The notes beneath the pieces are model-generated. The model was not told the DNA's origin and searched no databases. It saw nothing but the letters and a program-made list of their open reading frames with translations. This document shows, piece by piece, positions 45,501-54,600 of a DNA stretch of 64,000 bases. This DNA comes from Cladorhizidae sp. MBARI D1340-BT2 (Eukaryota; Porifera; Demospongiae; Poecilosclerida; Cladorhizidae). The position numbers and the translations under genes are program-made. The stretch covers positions 16,228,169-16,292,168 of the forward strand of contig JAQNBH010000015.1 in the NCBI GenBank assembly GCA_028752905.1, read 5' to 3'. Every line of letters starts with the position of its first letter. Within the stretch, counting starts at the first letter, position 1.

Positions 45501-48066
45501 ACGGCTCTCCTCACACCCCCATCAGGGAGGAGCGTACTCCCTGTGTACCCCCTGTGTGACCCACGGCTCTCCTCATACCCCCATCAGGGAGGAGCGATCA
45601 GGGAGGAGCGTACTCCCTGTGTACCCCGTGTGACCCACGGCTCTCCTCACACACTTCAGGGAGCAGCATACTCCCTGTGTACTCTCCGTGTAACCCACGG
45701 CTCTCCTCACACCCCCATCAGGGAGCAGCGTACCCCCTGTGCAGGCTTGACCACTCTCCTCACACCCCCATCAGGGAGCAGCGTACCCCCTGTGTCGGCT
45801 TGACCCACTTTATAAAACGGCAAACAGCAAAACTAAAACAAAACCCCTCGAAATACACCTTCAAGGATCCAGGTTGTTTCCCTCTGTTTCCCACTCGCTT
45901 AACTTGACTACAACAGGTCTGCTCATAAAAACTTGAGTGCCAGAAGACTCCGAACGTTCCAACGCACGTCCACGACCGCTCTGTTTCTTGGTTGCGGTTA
46001 AAAAGGCGTGGCCAGTGGATGATGTAATCAAGCTAGTTCACGTGGGGTTTTAATTGTAAGACCGTATGCGCTGCTGCATTCCAAGCAGAACAAATTGACC
46101 AGCGCACACATCTGCTTTGGAAGATCTTGCTCCTAGGGCAACTGTTGCTACGACCTTGAAGGAGCCAGTAACTGATCTACTAGTACATGGGTGCCGTCAA
46201 ACAAGACATGGTTTATGCTGATGGCATGTGCAGAGTCCAGCAGCAATAATTAAGTTAGACAGTGTTTTAAAGCCCTGGAGACCCAGAAGCTCACGCACGC
46301 TTGCTGTGGTCCTCCACCACTCGGCTATGAATAACAAAAGAAACAAATGGGGGGGAAATCAGAGACGGGGGGAGGGGAGGAGAGGAGAGTGGGGTGGCAC
46401 TTGAAACAAGAATATTTTTTTTTTTTAAAGGCAACCATATTGGATTGACATGTAAAGAATGACATGTAAAGAAAGAAAAAGAGAAAGACTGTAACCATGT
46501 AGACCACAACTAATTAGACGACTCAAATCATGCACATCAATACTATGATGGCGTATATTTTTTTAATGGTAAAGGGTCACTGACTGGTCTGCATGGGTAC
46601 ATTTTTGTTTCCTTTCAGGTCAATCCAACACAGCTAGTTTGTTTTCATTTTTATTCTGCGCACATGTACAGTGTACATGTATCATCACTCCTCAACAACA
46701 CACATCACCTTCTTCACTGAGAACACACACACACACCACTAGACACACACACACACACACACGTCTCTCATCACCAGACACACCTCGCTCTCTCTTGGCT
46801 AGACGCACTGACTAGAACAGCCGTGAGTCTGCTGCCTCATAGATTTCTTTACTAGCCTACATACATACTTACTGCAGTGGTTTCAGCCTGGCCAAGTTGA
46901 ACCTACACACATACATACAAGCATATACAAACAGCACTAATGAAAGCACTTATGAAAGCACTTAAAACATAAGCACATTGCTAATGAATAAAACATAAGC
47001 ACATTGCTAATGAATAAAACATAAGCACATTGCTAATGAATAAAACATAAGCACATTACTAATGAATAAAACATAAGCACATCACTAATGAGTAAAACAT
47101 AAGCACATCACTAATGAATAAAACATAAACACATCACATAAAACATAAGCACATCACTAATGAATAAAACATAAATACATCGCTAATGAATAAAACATAA
47201 GCACATCACTAATGAATATCACTAATGAATAAAACAAAAGCACATCACTAATGAATATCACTAATGAATAAAACATAAGCACATCGCTAATGAATAAAAC
47301 AGGATGTTTATCCACAGACCTTTCATGGGATGGGGTGAGTAATTACATACATCTCAATTACATACATCTCTAGCCATGAGTCAATATGCATGCTAAACGG
47401 GAAGGCATTGTTGGGCAAGAAACTATGATGACCATTTCCTCTTACGCACGCGACTGGGTGAAATACGAGGGATGCATGTGTAGAGGGAACCATACATGTA
47501 TACATGCAGCCATAAGTGGCAAGACTGTCCACATGACTGGGTGACATATGAGCGACGTATGTCGGAGGTACATGTATACGTGCAGTCATGACTGTCTCGT
47601 GTGGCTCGGGTCTACCTGTAGAGTGTTGAGAGCAGCATCAATGTCAGTGACAGATGTGTCCACAGAAGCCTTGGGGGCAGACTTGATAGGGGCAGTGGTG
47701 TAATTGTCCGCCTGCTTCACTTGCAACTAAGAGGGAGGGACGGGATGGAGGGAAGGGGAAGAGGGAGAAAGTAAGGGGGAGGATAAGGGAATGGGAAGGG
47801 AAGGATGCGAGGAACAAGTGGGAGAGAGAAGAGGAAGACAAGATGAGGAAGGGAAAGACACGATGGGAGGTGGAGAGGGAGGGAGGAAGAAAGGAGAGAG
47901 GGTGGAAATACTATAGGGAGGGGGAAGGAAGAAGACAAGTCAAGAGGATGATGACTACCTGTAGAGCTGCAAAGGTGTAAGCTTCTTCCTCAGTGCAGTC
48001 AACCTCCTCAGTCAAGATGGAGTGTTTTGCTTGCTCATAGAGCTGGATAATTCTCTGCTCATCGTA
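24240..48066 (-). CDS. FERMT: Kindlin (fermitin) gene, C-terminal part, nine exons
   Basis: Kindlin is a cytoplasmic FERM-domain adaptor that binds integrin beta tails and, with talin, activates integrins at cell-matrix adhesions. Nine minus-strand exons with GT-AG borders join to 1248 nt, exactly 416 codons including the stop, with no internal stop. Domains in order: the F2 segment [13 protein letters not shown] with [13 protein letters not shown], a PH domain inserted in F2, the F2 remainder ([23 protein letters not shown]), and F3 ([21 protein letters not shown]). Human kindlins have about 660-690 residues, so about 415 residues is the C-terminal ~60%. F0, F1 and the start codon lie beyond 64000. 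All introns are phase 0 except the one inside the PH domain (phase 1). Intron sizes run from 106 bp to over 15.9 kb. Confidence 0.93.
25025..25232. mobile_element. Small foldback candidate
   Basis: GCAGGGTTTCATTTA near 25030-25044 faces TAAATGGAACCCTGG near 25210-25224 in inverted orientation. Between them lie G-rich and C-rich runs (GGGGGGG, CCGACCCCCGACCCCC) that can also pair. Arms are short and mismatched, so this is tentative. Confidence 0.4.
26035..26385. repeat. Minisatellite, 57-58-bp unit, 6 copies
   Basis: Copies share CTACAATGGTCCTCCACAAC and CCGCCATACTTGGTCTATTT. The junction between units varies: AAGCTCCACC, ATCCCAACCC or AGCCCAACCC. It is in the kindlin intron. Confidence 0.93.
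26689..26854. mobile_element. MITE-like palindrome, copy B
   Basis: Inner arms 26712-26755 and 26778-26821 are inverted repeats matching at 38 of 44 positions, with a 22-bp loop. They carry GTAGACCACAACCAGTT and CCCTTTACCAT. The similarity extends outwards with gaps to GGATTGAC (26689) and GGCCAATCC (26846-26854). The element is non-coding, and no certain target-site duplication was seen. This is the best preserved member of the family (copies A-D). Confidence 0.8.
27649..27710. repeat. Dispersed repeat end with conserved stem-loop, copy 2
   Basis: Shares CAATAATCAACTTGAAAT, the stem-loop and ATCAGG with 4351-4420. The stem is GGCTAGA (27684-27690), loop TGC, TCTAGCC (27694-27700). Relative to copy 1, one base pair has changed on both sides (A:T to G:C), so pairing is kept. 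Confidence 0.6.
28637..28815. repeat. Minisatellite, ~43-bp unit, 4 copies
   Basis: Copies share AACAAAGTGTTAAGTGCCAC and TTGTACACTTTAATACATG, with small indels in the later copies. It is in the kindlin intron. Confidence 0.9.
29456..29602 (-). CDS. FERMT: Kindlin exon 8 of those visible: F2/F3 boundary
   Basis: Acceptor CCGCTAG lies before 29602 and donor GAG|GTACGT is at the left end. It gives 147 nt and 49 residues, phase 0 both sides. The peptide [18 protein letters not shown], then [20 protein letters not shown], is the strongly conserved end of F2 and start of F3 in kindlins. Confidence 0.93.
29603..29708 (-). other. Kindlin intron, 106 bp
   Basis: Donor GTAAGT (29703-29708) and acceptor CTAG (29603-29606) on the minus strand. 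This is the shortest intron of the gene. Confidence 0.85.
29709..29771 (-). CDS. FERMT: Kindlin exon 7 of those visible
   Basis: Acceptor TTTTTAATTAG lies before 29771 and donor GAG|GTAAGT at the left end. It gives 63 nt and 21 residues: [20 protein letters not shown] then E. It matches the kindlin linker after the PH domain (a basic patch before the ARILEAH helix). Confidence 0.9.
29772..30041 (-). other. Kindlin intron, 270 bp
   Basis: Donor AAG|GTACGT at the right, acceptor ATTAG at the left. It contains a 24-bp minisatellite and a short (CATA)n tract near 30008-30031. Confidence 0.8.
29812..29972. repeat. Minisatellite, 24-bp unit, ~7 copies
   Basis: Tandem CAGCATCACTGTGTTATAAC units with small variants, filling most of a 270-bp kindlin intron. 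Confidence 0.92.
30042..30203 (-). CDS. FERMT: Kindlin exon 6 of those visible: end of PH domain
   Basis: Acceptor GGTGCAG lies before 30203 and donor AAG|GTACGT at the left end. It gives 162 nt and 54 residues. [20 protein letters not shown], then [20 protein letters not shown], matches the C-terminal PH helix and following F2 segment of kindlins. The last 14 residues are an Ala/Ser-rich linker. Confidence 0.93.
30436..30645. repeat. Minisatellite, ~40-bp unit, 5 copies
   Basis: Copies share CCTCACATTCCACAAGCACA and CACGTCACAGAGCA, with CA insertions and deletions. Confidence 0.9.
30646..31628. repeat. Minisatellite, 63-bp unit, 15+ copies
   Basis: Almost identical 63-bp copies contain AACATCTAGCAGAAACATGG and AAAGAGTCATTATTATGATG. 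The only notable variant is AAAG to AAGG in a few units. As 63 is divisible by three, a 428-codon plus frame and two minus frames stay open. Codons repeat exactly, so this is a DNA repeat and not a conserved protein. The array ends by returning to the CCTCACATTCTACAGGCACA word of the preceding 40-bp array, so it expanded inside that array. Confidence 0.95.
32578..32916. repeat. 113-bp tandem triplication
   Basis: Three essentially identical copies of a 113-bp unit start TATTCACATCTACAAGATGG at 32578, 32691 and 32804. Near identity implies very recent duplication. Confidence 0.95.
33020..33064. repeat. (GT)n microsatellite
   Basis: Interrupted GT dinucleotide run within the kindlin intron. 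Confidence 0.9.
33224..34307. repeat. Minisatellite, 17-bp unit, ~64 copies
   Basis: TATGCCATAAATGCTTG repeated with almost no base change. Variation is limited to a few shortened units (GTAAATGCTT, GCTTATGCC). Since 17 is not divisible by three and the unit lacks stops in the minus orientation, three overlapping minus-strand frames of 360-380 codons stay open. All are artefacts. Confidence 0.97.
34808..34925. repeat. Short tandem duplication, ~60-bp unit
   Basis: CTAAGGCAAGGTCTGCTAAG and CTACTCTGAAGTCTGAAACTTC occur twice, with further partial copies. Confidence 0.8.
35452..35720. repeat. Minisatellite, 22-bp unit, ~12 copies
   Basis: GCAGCCAATGCTACAACAGG units with GTGG/GTAG and TGTG variants. 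Open plus frames across it are repeat translations. Confidence 0.94.
36540..37420. repeat. Degenerate minisatellite, ~23-bp unit
   Basis: Roughly 38 diverged copies of AATGCTAAAGATATTCAACC, with TTGAACC variants and longer internal duplications (e.g. 36826-36890 repeated near 36911 and 36979). Older or less homogenised than neighbouring arrays. Confidence 0.92.
37595..37779 (-). CDS. FERMT: Kindlin exon 5 of those visible: PH domain core
   Basis: Acceptor CCCTCACAG lies before 37779 and donor AAT|GTATGT at the left end, giving 185 nt. The first two bases complete a glycine codon with the previous exon (phase 1). The peptide [20 protein letters not shown], then [20 protein letters not shown], matches kindlin PH strands, including the highly conserved PDVNV-x-KF segment. 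The acceptor and the first exon bases are part of a 47-bp tandem repeat, so two further acceptor copies lie upstream. Confidence 0.93.
37773..37893. repeat. 47-bp tandem repeat covering the exon acceptor
   Basis: TTTCCTGTGAGGGTA recurs at 37776, 37823 and 37870 (period 47). On the transcript strand each copy carries a pyrimidine-rich stretch, CCCTCACAG and then GAAA, i.e. a complete 3' splice site. The copy next to the exon is the functional one by frame; the other two would open the exon at 37826 or 37873. Confidence 0.93.
38036..38305. repeat. Minisatellite, ~25-bp unit, ~10 copies
   Basis: GAGTTCAGGGGGTGGTGTCA units with TTG/TCACTG variants. Some are shortened. Confidence 0.93.
38993..39365. 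repeat. Minisatellite, ~34-bp unit, 11 copies
   Basis: Copies share CCTGCTCGCTCATGTCCCCT and GTAATCCCTCGCACT, with CATGGT or TTCATCC variants. Confidence 0.93.
39440..39750. repeat. Purine-rich degenerate repeat
   Basis: Repeated GGGAGGGAGG and GGTTAAATCAGG words without a constant period. Confidence 0.85.
39770..40035. repeat. Minisatellite, 24-bp unit, 11 copies
   Basis: AACCCTCTCACCACTGGTAT followed by GTTT or TTCT. The two endings alternate in no fixed order. Frames are open on both strands because the unit is 24 bp. Confidence 0.95.
40145..41005. repeat. Minisatellite, ~48-bp compound unit
   Basis: Copies combine AATGACCACAAACACTAACA, TCATTAAGCCAGTGAACACA and GTAATTAC. The left half uses related TTATGCCAATGACCACAGTA units, so two subfamilies sit side by side. 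Confidence 0.92.
41095..41520 (-). other. Unidentified open reading frame in a kindlin intron
   Basis: A minus-strand frame of about 130 codons runs through non-repetitive sequence, containing [35 protein letters not shown] and [20 protein letters not shown]. Composition looks protein-like. I recognise no family, and there is no convincing start or acceptor (a weak AG near 41527). It is on the same strand as kindlin but has no kindlin similarity, so it could be a degraded transposon or retrocopy fragment. Confidence 0.25.
41715..42858. repeat. Minisatellite, 26-29-bp unit, ~42 copies, with 529-bp duplication
   Basis: CCCCATCTCTGATTGGCTCT followed by CTGTTT, CTGTGTTT, CTCTGTTT or CTATGTTT. 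The same variant order, including a double TGATTCGCTCTC and CCCCAACTC, occurs at 41893-42093 and 42422-42620, an offset of 529 bp. All minus-strand frames of 300+ codons here are repeat translations. Each unit carries a CCAAT-box-like ATTGG, most likely by chance. Confidence 0.96.
43362..44096. repeat. GCTAGGG/GCTAAGG minisatellite
   Basis: Composite of GCTAGGGCTAAGGCCAGGA and CTAGAGCTAGGG 6-, 12- and 18-bp words, with a longer ~115-bp duplication (43601 and 43713). Shares words with 3262-3395. The Ala/Leu and Lys/Ala/Arg frames on the two strands are artefacts of 6-bp periodicity. Confidence 0.93.
44951..45056 (-). CDS. FERMT: Kindlin exon 4 of those visible: start of PH domain
   Basis: Acceptor CTTGCGTAG lies before 45056 and donor AAAG|GTAAGA at the left end. 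It gives 106 nt: 35 residues plus one base. [20 protein letters not shown] then [11 protein letters not shown] aligns with the kindlin segment leading into the first PH strands (the family usually has an aromatic QYW-type strand where FFFVLK stands). The frame across the junction gives [11 protein letters not shown]. Confidence 0.88.
45150..45800. repeat. Minisatellite, 62-bp unit, ~10 copies
   Basis: Copies share CTCCCTGTGTACCCCCTGTG and ACGGCTCTCCTCACACCCCC, then ATCAGGGAGGAGCGTA. Terminal copies are diverged. The array begins about 95 bp inside the intron from the acceptor of the PH exon. Confidence 0.94.
46441..46627. mobile_element. MITE-like element, copy C
   Basis: Perfect 9-bp terminal inverted repeats, TGGATTGAC (46441-46449) and GTCAATCCA (46619-46627), delimit 187 bp. 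Inside, GTAGACCACAACTAATTAG on the left and AATGGTAAAGGGTCAC with GACTGGTCTGC on the right match copy B. The sequence between left terminus and core has grown by an AAAGAA-rich duplication. Non-coding; target-site duplication not evident. Confidence 0.75.
46873..46902 (-). CDS. FERMT: Kindlin microexon, 30 nt
   Basis: Bounded on the minus strand by GTGTGTAG (acceptor) and a strong GTAAGTAT donor. It encodes [10 protein letters not shown] in phase 0 on both sides. It lies in the poorly conserved F2-PH linker, so homology cannot prove it. Perfect splice borders and phase are the evidence. Skipping it would keep the frame. Confidence 0.7.
46903..47615 (-). other. Kindlin intron, 713 bp
   Basis: Donor CAG|GTAGAC (47610-47615) and acceptor GTGTAG. 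It contains the 26-bp minisatellite. 47300-47610 is unique. Confidence 0.8.
46938..47300. repeat. Minisatellite, 26-bp unit, ~12 copies
   Basis: AAAACATAAGCACATCACTA followed by ATGAAT, with TTGC and TCGC variants and a few partial units. Confidence 0.93.
47616..47726 (-). CDS. FERMT: Kindlin exon 2 of those visible: F2-PH linker
   Basis: Acceptor CTCTTAG lies before 47726 and donor CAG|GTAGAC at the left end. It gives 111 nt and 37 residues. It contains [13 protein letters not shown], matching the conserved VDEVDAALSDLE-type helix of kindlins just before the PH domain. The preceding residues ([19 protein letters not shown]) form a variable linker. Confidence 0.88.
47727..47958 (-). other. 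Kindlin intron, 232 bp, nearly all polypyrimidine
   Basis: Donor CAG|GTAGTC (47953-47958) and acceptor CTTAG. From 47729 to 47938 the plus strand is almost pure A/G, so the transcript is a ~210-nt C/U tract before the acceptor. Confidence 0.88.
47959..48066 (-). CDS. FERMT: Kindlin exon 1 of those visible: F2
   Basis: Acceptor TGTGTGTAG lies before 48066 and donor CTACAG|GTAGTC at the left end. It gives 108 nt and 36 residues, phase 0. [18 protein letters not shown], then [17 protein letters not shown], is the hallmark F2 stretch of kindlins. In the family it is preceded by a short segment ending in DLNPK, which must be in the next upstream exon and is not in this window. Confidence 0.95.
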
Positions 48067-48611
48067 CTACACACACACATAACCAACACATACACAACGA
48101 TGACCTTCAACTGACCACAGATATGTACGCAAACAGCCCACTTCTCTTTCTATCATCATTAAAACTTATGCACGTGTGGTGTGTGTATGTACATATGTAT
48201 GTACACGACAATGACTAGCGAGCTACAACAGGTTCCTGGTAAAACTATCATTTATCCATTACAACAAAACCAACGCAATAAAACCAAGATCATAATAACA
48301 AAACAACTGCCTATGCATGTGCACACCGCAGGGTGAGTTCCTCCTAGCTGCCAAACAGCACTGGTGTGGAATGCTTTGTTTTCTTTTCAGGTCTGACCAA
48401 TCACTACCATAAACTAGAGACGGGCCAACACCATGCAGAGTGCATCACAAGGTCATTGTTGCGGCAGGTCTGTGACACACAAAATCAATGCATCGGTAAA
48501 GGATGGCATACACTACCAATGGTTGCTTGTTGGATGACTGACTTTGACATCACTGCCCGACAGACAGAGTGCACCGTTAAGTTGCCCACGCGTTAGCAAG
48601 AGCATGCTCGT
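48067..48611 (-). other. Start of the large upstream kindlin intron
   Basis: Unique sequence next to the acceptor. A plus-strand frame (48366-48596) has no recognisable motif, and no kindlin exon was found here. Confidence 0.6.
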
Positions 48612-51600
48612 AGCGCACATCCACCCAGCGCTGCGAGATAGTAACCTATCTGCCACCATGCTGTCCTTCACCTAGAAGCTGTGAGATATTAACCTACCTG
48701 CCACCATGCTGCTCTTCACCTAGAAGCTGTGAGATATTAACCACCTGCCACCATGCTGCTCTTCACCTAGAAGCTGTGAGATATTAACCTACCTGCCACC
48801 ATGCTGCTCTTCACCTAGAAGCTGTGAGATATTAACCTACCTGCCACCATGCTGCTCTTCACCCAGAAGCTGCGAGATATTAACCTACCTGCCACCATGC
48901 TGCTCTTCACCTAGAAGCTGTGAGATATTAACCTACCTGCCACCATGCTGCTCTTCACCTAGAAGCTGTGAGATATTAACCTACCTGCCACCATGCTGCT
49001 CTTCACCCAGAAGCTGTGAGATATTAACCTACCTGCCACCATGCTGCCCTTCACCTAGAAGCTGTGAGATATTAACCACCTGCCACCATGCTGCCCTTCA
49101 CCCAGAAGCTGTGAGATATTAACCACCTGCCACCATGCTGCCCTTCACCCAGAAGCTGTGAGTTATTAACCACCTGCCACCATGCTGCCCTTCACCTAGA
49201 AGCTGTGAGATATTAACCTACCTGCCACCATGCTGTCCTTCACCCAGAAGCTGTGAGATATTAACCACCTGCCACCATGCTGCTCTTCACCTAGAAGCTG
49301 TGAGATATTAACCTACCTGCCACCATGCTGCCCTTCACCCAGAAGCTGTGAGATATTAACCACCTGCCACCATGCTGCCCTTCACCCAGAAGCTGTGAGA
49401 TATTAACCACCTGCCACCATGCTGCCCTTCACCTAGAAGCTGTGAGATATTAACCTACCTGCCACCATGCTGCCCTTCACCCAGAAGCTGTGAGATATTA
49501 ACCACCTGCCACCATGCTGCCCTTCACCTAGAAGCTGTGAGATATTAACCTACCTGCCACCATGCTGCCCTTCACCCAGAAGCTGTGAGATATTAACCAC
49601 CTGCCACCATGCTGCTCTTCACCCAGAAGCTGTGAGATATTAACCACCTGCCACCATGCTGCCCTTCACCTAGAAGCTGTGAGATATTAACCTACCTGCC
49701 ACCATGCTGCCCTTCACCTAGAAGCTGTGAGATATTAACCTACCTGCCACCATGCTGCCCTTCACCCAGAAGCTGTGAGATATTAACCTATCTGCCACCA
49801 TGCTGCCCTTCACCTAGAAGCTGTGAGATATTAACCACCTGCCACCATGCTGCCCTTCACCTAGAAGCTGAGATATTAACCACCTGCCACCATGCTGCCC
49901 TTCACCTAGAAGCTGTGAGATATTAACCACCTGCCACCATCACCTAGAAGCTGTGAGATATTAACCTATCTGCCACCATGCTGCCCTTCACCTAGAAGCT
50001 GTGAGATATTAACCACCTGCCACCATGCTGCCCTTCACCTAGAAGCTGTGAGATATTAACCTACCTGCCACCATGCTGCCCTTCACCTAGAAGCTGTGAG
50101 ATATTAACCACCTGCCACCATGCTGCCCTTCACCTAGAAGCTGTGAGATATTAACCACCAGCCACCATGCTGTCCTTTGCCCAGAAGCTGTGAGATATTA
50201 ACCACCTGCCACCATGCTGCCCTTCACCCAGAAGCTGTGAGATATTAACCACCTGCCACCACGCTGCCCTTCACCCAGAAGCTGTGAGATATTAACCTAC
50301 AGTGTACCTGCCACCATGCTGCCCTTCACCTAGAAGCTGTGAGATATTAACCACCTGCCACCATGCTGCCCTTACCTAGAAGCTGTGAGATATTAACCTA
50401 CCTGCCACCATGCTGCCCTTCACCCAGAAGCTGTGAGATATTAACCACCTGCTACCATGCTGCCCTTCATCTAGAAGCTGTGAGATATTAACCTACCTGC
50501 CACCATGCTGCCCTTCACCCAGAAGCTGTGACCACCTGCCACCATGATGCCCTTCACCTAGAAGCTGTGAGATATTAACCACCTGCCACCATGCTGCCCT
50601 TCACCTAGAAGCTGTGAGATATTAACCACCTGCCACCATGCTGCCCTTCACCCAGAAGCTGTGAGATATTAACCACCTGCTACCATGCTGCCCTTCATCT
50701 AGAAGCTGTGAGATATTAACCTACCTGCCACCATGCTGCCCTTCACCCAGAAGCTGTGACCACCTGCCACCATGATGCCCTTCACCTAGAAGCTGTGAGA
50801 TATTAACCACCTGCCACCATGCTGCCCTTCACCTAGAAGCTGTGAGATATTAACCACCTGCCACCATGCTGCCCTTCACCCAGAAGCTGTGAGATATTAA
50901 CCACCTGCCACCATGCTGCCCTTCACCTAGAAGCTGTGAGATATTAACCACCTGCCACCATGCTGCCCTTCACCTAGAAGCTGTGAGATATTAACCACCT
51001 GCCACCATGCTGCCCTTCACCTAGAAGCTGAGAGATATTAACCACCTGCCACCATGCTGCCCTTCACCTAGAAGCTGTGAGATATTAACCACCTGCCACC
51101 ATGCTGCCCTTCACCTAGAAGCTGTGAGATATTAACCACCTGCCACCATGCTGCCCTTCACCTAGAAGCTGTGAGATATTAACCTTCCTGCCACCATGCT
51201 GCCCTTCACCTAGAAGCTGTGAGATATTAACCACCTGCCACCATGCTGCCCTTCACCTAGAAGCTGTGAGATATTAACCACCTGCCACCATGCTGCCCTT
51301 CACCTAGAAGCTGTGAGATATTAACCTACCTGCCACCATGCTGTCCTTCACCCAGAAGCTGTGAGATATTAACCACCTGCCACCATGCTGCTCTTCACCT
51401 AGAAGCTGTGAGATATTAACCTACCTGCCACCATGCTGCCCTTCACCCAGAAGCTGTGAGATATTAACCACCTGCCACCATGCTGCCCTTCACCCAGAAG
51501 CTGTGAGATATTAACCACCTGCCACCATGCTGCCCTTCACCTAGAAGCTGTGAGATATTAACCTACCTGCCACCATGCTGCCCTTCACCCAAAAGCTGTG

Positions 51601-54600
51601 AGATATTAACCACCTGCCACCATGCTGCCCTTCACCCAGAAGCTGTGAGATATTAACCTATGTACCTGCCACCATGCTGCCCTTCACCCAGAAGCTGTGA
51701 GATATTAACCACCTGCCACCATGCTGCTCTTCACCCAGAAGCTGTGAGATATTAACCACCTGCCACCATCACCTAGAAGCTGTGAGATATTAACCTATCT
51801 GCCACCATGCTGCCCTTCACCTAGAAGCTGTGAGATATTAACCACCTGCCACCATGCTGCCCTTCACCTAGAAGCTGTGAGATATTAACCTACCTGCCAC
51901 CATGCTGCCCTTCACCTAGAAGCTGTGAGATATTAACCACCTGCCACCATGCTGCCCTTCACCTAGAAGCTGTGAGATATTAACCACCTGCCACCATTCA
52001 CCTAGAAGCTGTGAGATACAGTGTATTAACCACCAGCCACCATGCTGCCCTTCACCCAGAAGCTGAGAGATATTAACCTACCTGCCACCATGCTGCCCTT
52101 CACCCAGAAGCTGTGAGATATTAACCTATCTGCCACCATGCTGCCCTTCACCTAGAAGCTGTGAGATATTAACCACCTGCCACCATGCTGCCCTTCACCT
52201 AGAAGCTGAGATATTAACCACCTGCCACCATGCTGCCCTTCACCTAGAAGCTGTGAGATATTAACCACCTGCCACCATCACCTAGAAGCTGTGAGATATT
52301 AACCTATCTGCCACCATGCTGCCCTTCACCTAGAAGCTGTGAGATATTAACCACCTGCCACCATGCTGCCCTTCACCTAGAAGCTGTGAGATATTAACCT
52401 ACCTGCCACCATGCTGCCCTTCACCTAGAAGCTGTGAGATATTAACCACCTGCCACCATGCTGCCCTTCACCTAGAAGCTGTGAGATATTAACCACCAGC
52501 CACCATGCTGTCCTTTGCCCAGAAGCTGTGAGATATTAACCACCTGCCACCATGCTGCCCTTCACCCAGAAGCTGTGAGATATTAACCACCTGCCACCAC
52601 GCTGCCCTTCACCCAGAAGCTGTGAGATATTAACCTACAGTGTACCTGCCACCATGCTGCCCTTCACCTAGAAGCTGTGAGATATTAACCACCTGCCACC
52701 ATGCTGCCCTTACCTAGAAGCTGTGAGATATTAACCTACCTGCCACCATGCTGCCCTTCACCCAGAAGCTGTGAGATATTAACCACCTGCTACCATGCTG
52801 CCCTTCATCTAGAAGCTGTGAGATATTAACCTACCTGCCACCATGCTGCCCTTCACCCAGAAGCTGTGACCACCTGCCACCATGATGCCCTTCACCTAGA
52901 AGCTGTGAGATATTAACCACCTGCCACCATGCTGCCCTTCACCTAGAAGCTGTGAGATATTAACCACCTGCCACCATGCTGCCCTTCACCCAGAAGCTGT
53001 GAGATATTAACCACCTGCTACCATGCTGCCCTTCATCTAGAAGCTGTGAGATATTAACCTACCTGCCACCATGCTGCCCTTCACCCAGAAGCTGTGACCA
53101 CCTGCCACCATGATGCCCTTCACCTAGAAGCTGTGAGATATTAACCACCTGCCACCATGCTGCCCTTCACCTAGAAGCTGTGAGATATTAACCACCTGCC
53201 ACCATGCTGCCCTTCACCCAGAAGCTGTGAGATATTAACCACCTGCCACCATGCTGCCCTTCACCTAGAAGCTGTGAGATATTAACCACCTGCCACCATG
53301 CTGCCCTTCACCTAGAAGCTGTGAGATATTAACCACCTGCCACCATGCTGCCCTTCACCTAGAAGCTGAGAGATATTAACCACCTGCCACCATGCTGCCC
53401 TTCACCTAGAAGCTGTGAGATATTAACCACCTGCCACCATGCTGCCCTTCACCTAGAAGCTGTGAGATATTAACCACCTGCCACCATGCTGCCCTTCACC
53501 TAGAAGCTGTGAGATATTAACCTTCCTGCCACCATGCTGCCCTTCACCTAGAAGCTGTGAGATATTAACCACCTGCCACCATGCTGCCCTTCACCTAGAA
53601 GCTGTGAGATATTAACCACCTGCCACCATGCTGCCCTTCACCTAGAAGCTGTGAGATATTAACCTACCTGCCACCATGCTGTCCTTCACCCAGAAGCTGT
53701 GAGATATTAACCACCTGCCACCATGCTGCTCTTCACCTAGAAGCTGTGAGATATTAACCTACCTGCCACCATGCTGCCCTTCACCCAGAAGCTGTGAGAT
53801 ATTAACCACCTGCCACCATGCTGCCCTTCACCCAGAAGCTGTGAGATATTAACCACCTGCCACCATGCTGCCCTTCACCTAGAAGCTGTGAGATATTAAC
53901 CTACCTGCCACCATGCTGCCCTTCACCCAAAAGCTGTGAGATATTAACCACCTGCCACCATGCTGCCCTTCACCCAGAAGCTGTGAGATATTAACCTATG
54001 TACCTGCCACCATGCTGCCCTTCACCCAGAAGCTGTGAGATATTAACCACCTGCCACCATGCTGCTCTTCACCCAGAAGCTGTGAGATATTAACCACCTG
54101 CCACCATCACCTAGAAGCTGTGAGATATTAACCTATCTGCCACCATGCTGCCCTTCACCTAGAAGCTGTGAGATATTAACCACCTGCCACCATGCTGCCC
54201 TTCACCTAGAAGCTGTGAGATATTAACCTACCTGCCACCATGCTGCCCTTCACCTAGAAGCTGTGAGATATTAACCACCTGCCACCATGCTGCCCTTCAC
54301 CTAGAAGCTGTGAGATATTAACCACCTGCCACCATTCACCTAGAAGCTGTGAGATACAGTGTATTAACCACCAGCCACCATGCTGCCCTTCACCCAGAAG
54401 CTGAGAGATATTAACCTACCTGCCACCATGCTGCCCTTCACCCAGAAGCTGTGAGATATTAACCACCTGCCACCATGCTGCCCTTCACCCAGAAGCTGAG
54501 AGATATTAAGCCTACTGTACCTGCCACCATGCTGCCCTTCACCCAGAAGCTGTGAGATATTAACCTACCTGCCACCATGCTGTCCTTTACCCAGAAGCTG

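Larger units (their letters stand above)
45057..46872 (-). other. Kindlin intron, 1.8 kb
   Basis: Donor GTAAGT (46867-46872) and acceptor GCGTAG. It contains the 62-bp minisatellite, MITE-like copy C and CA repeats near 46727-46760. 45800-46440 and 46630-46870 hold no recognised gene. Confidence 0.75.
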
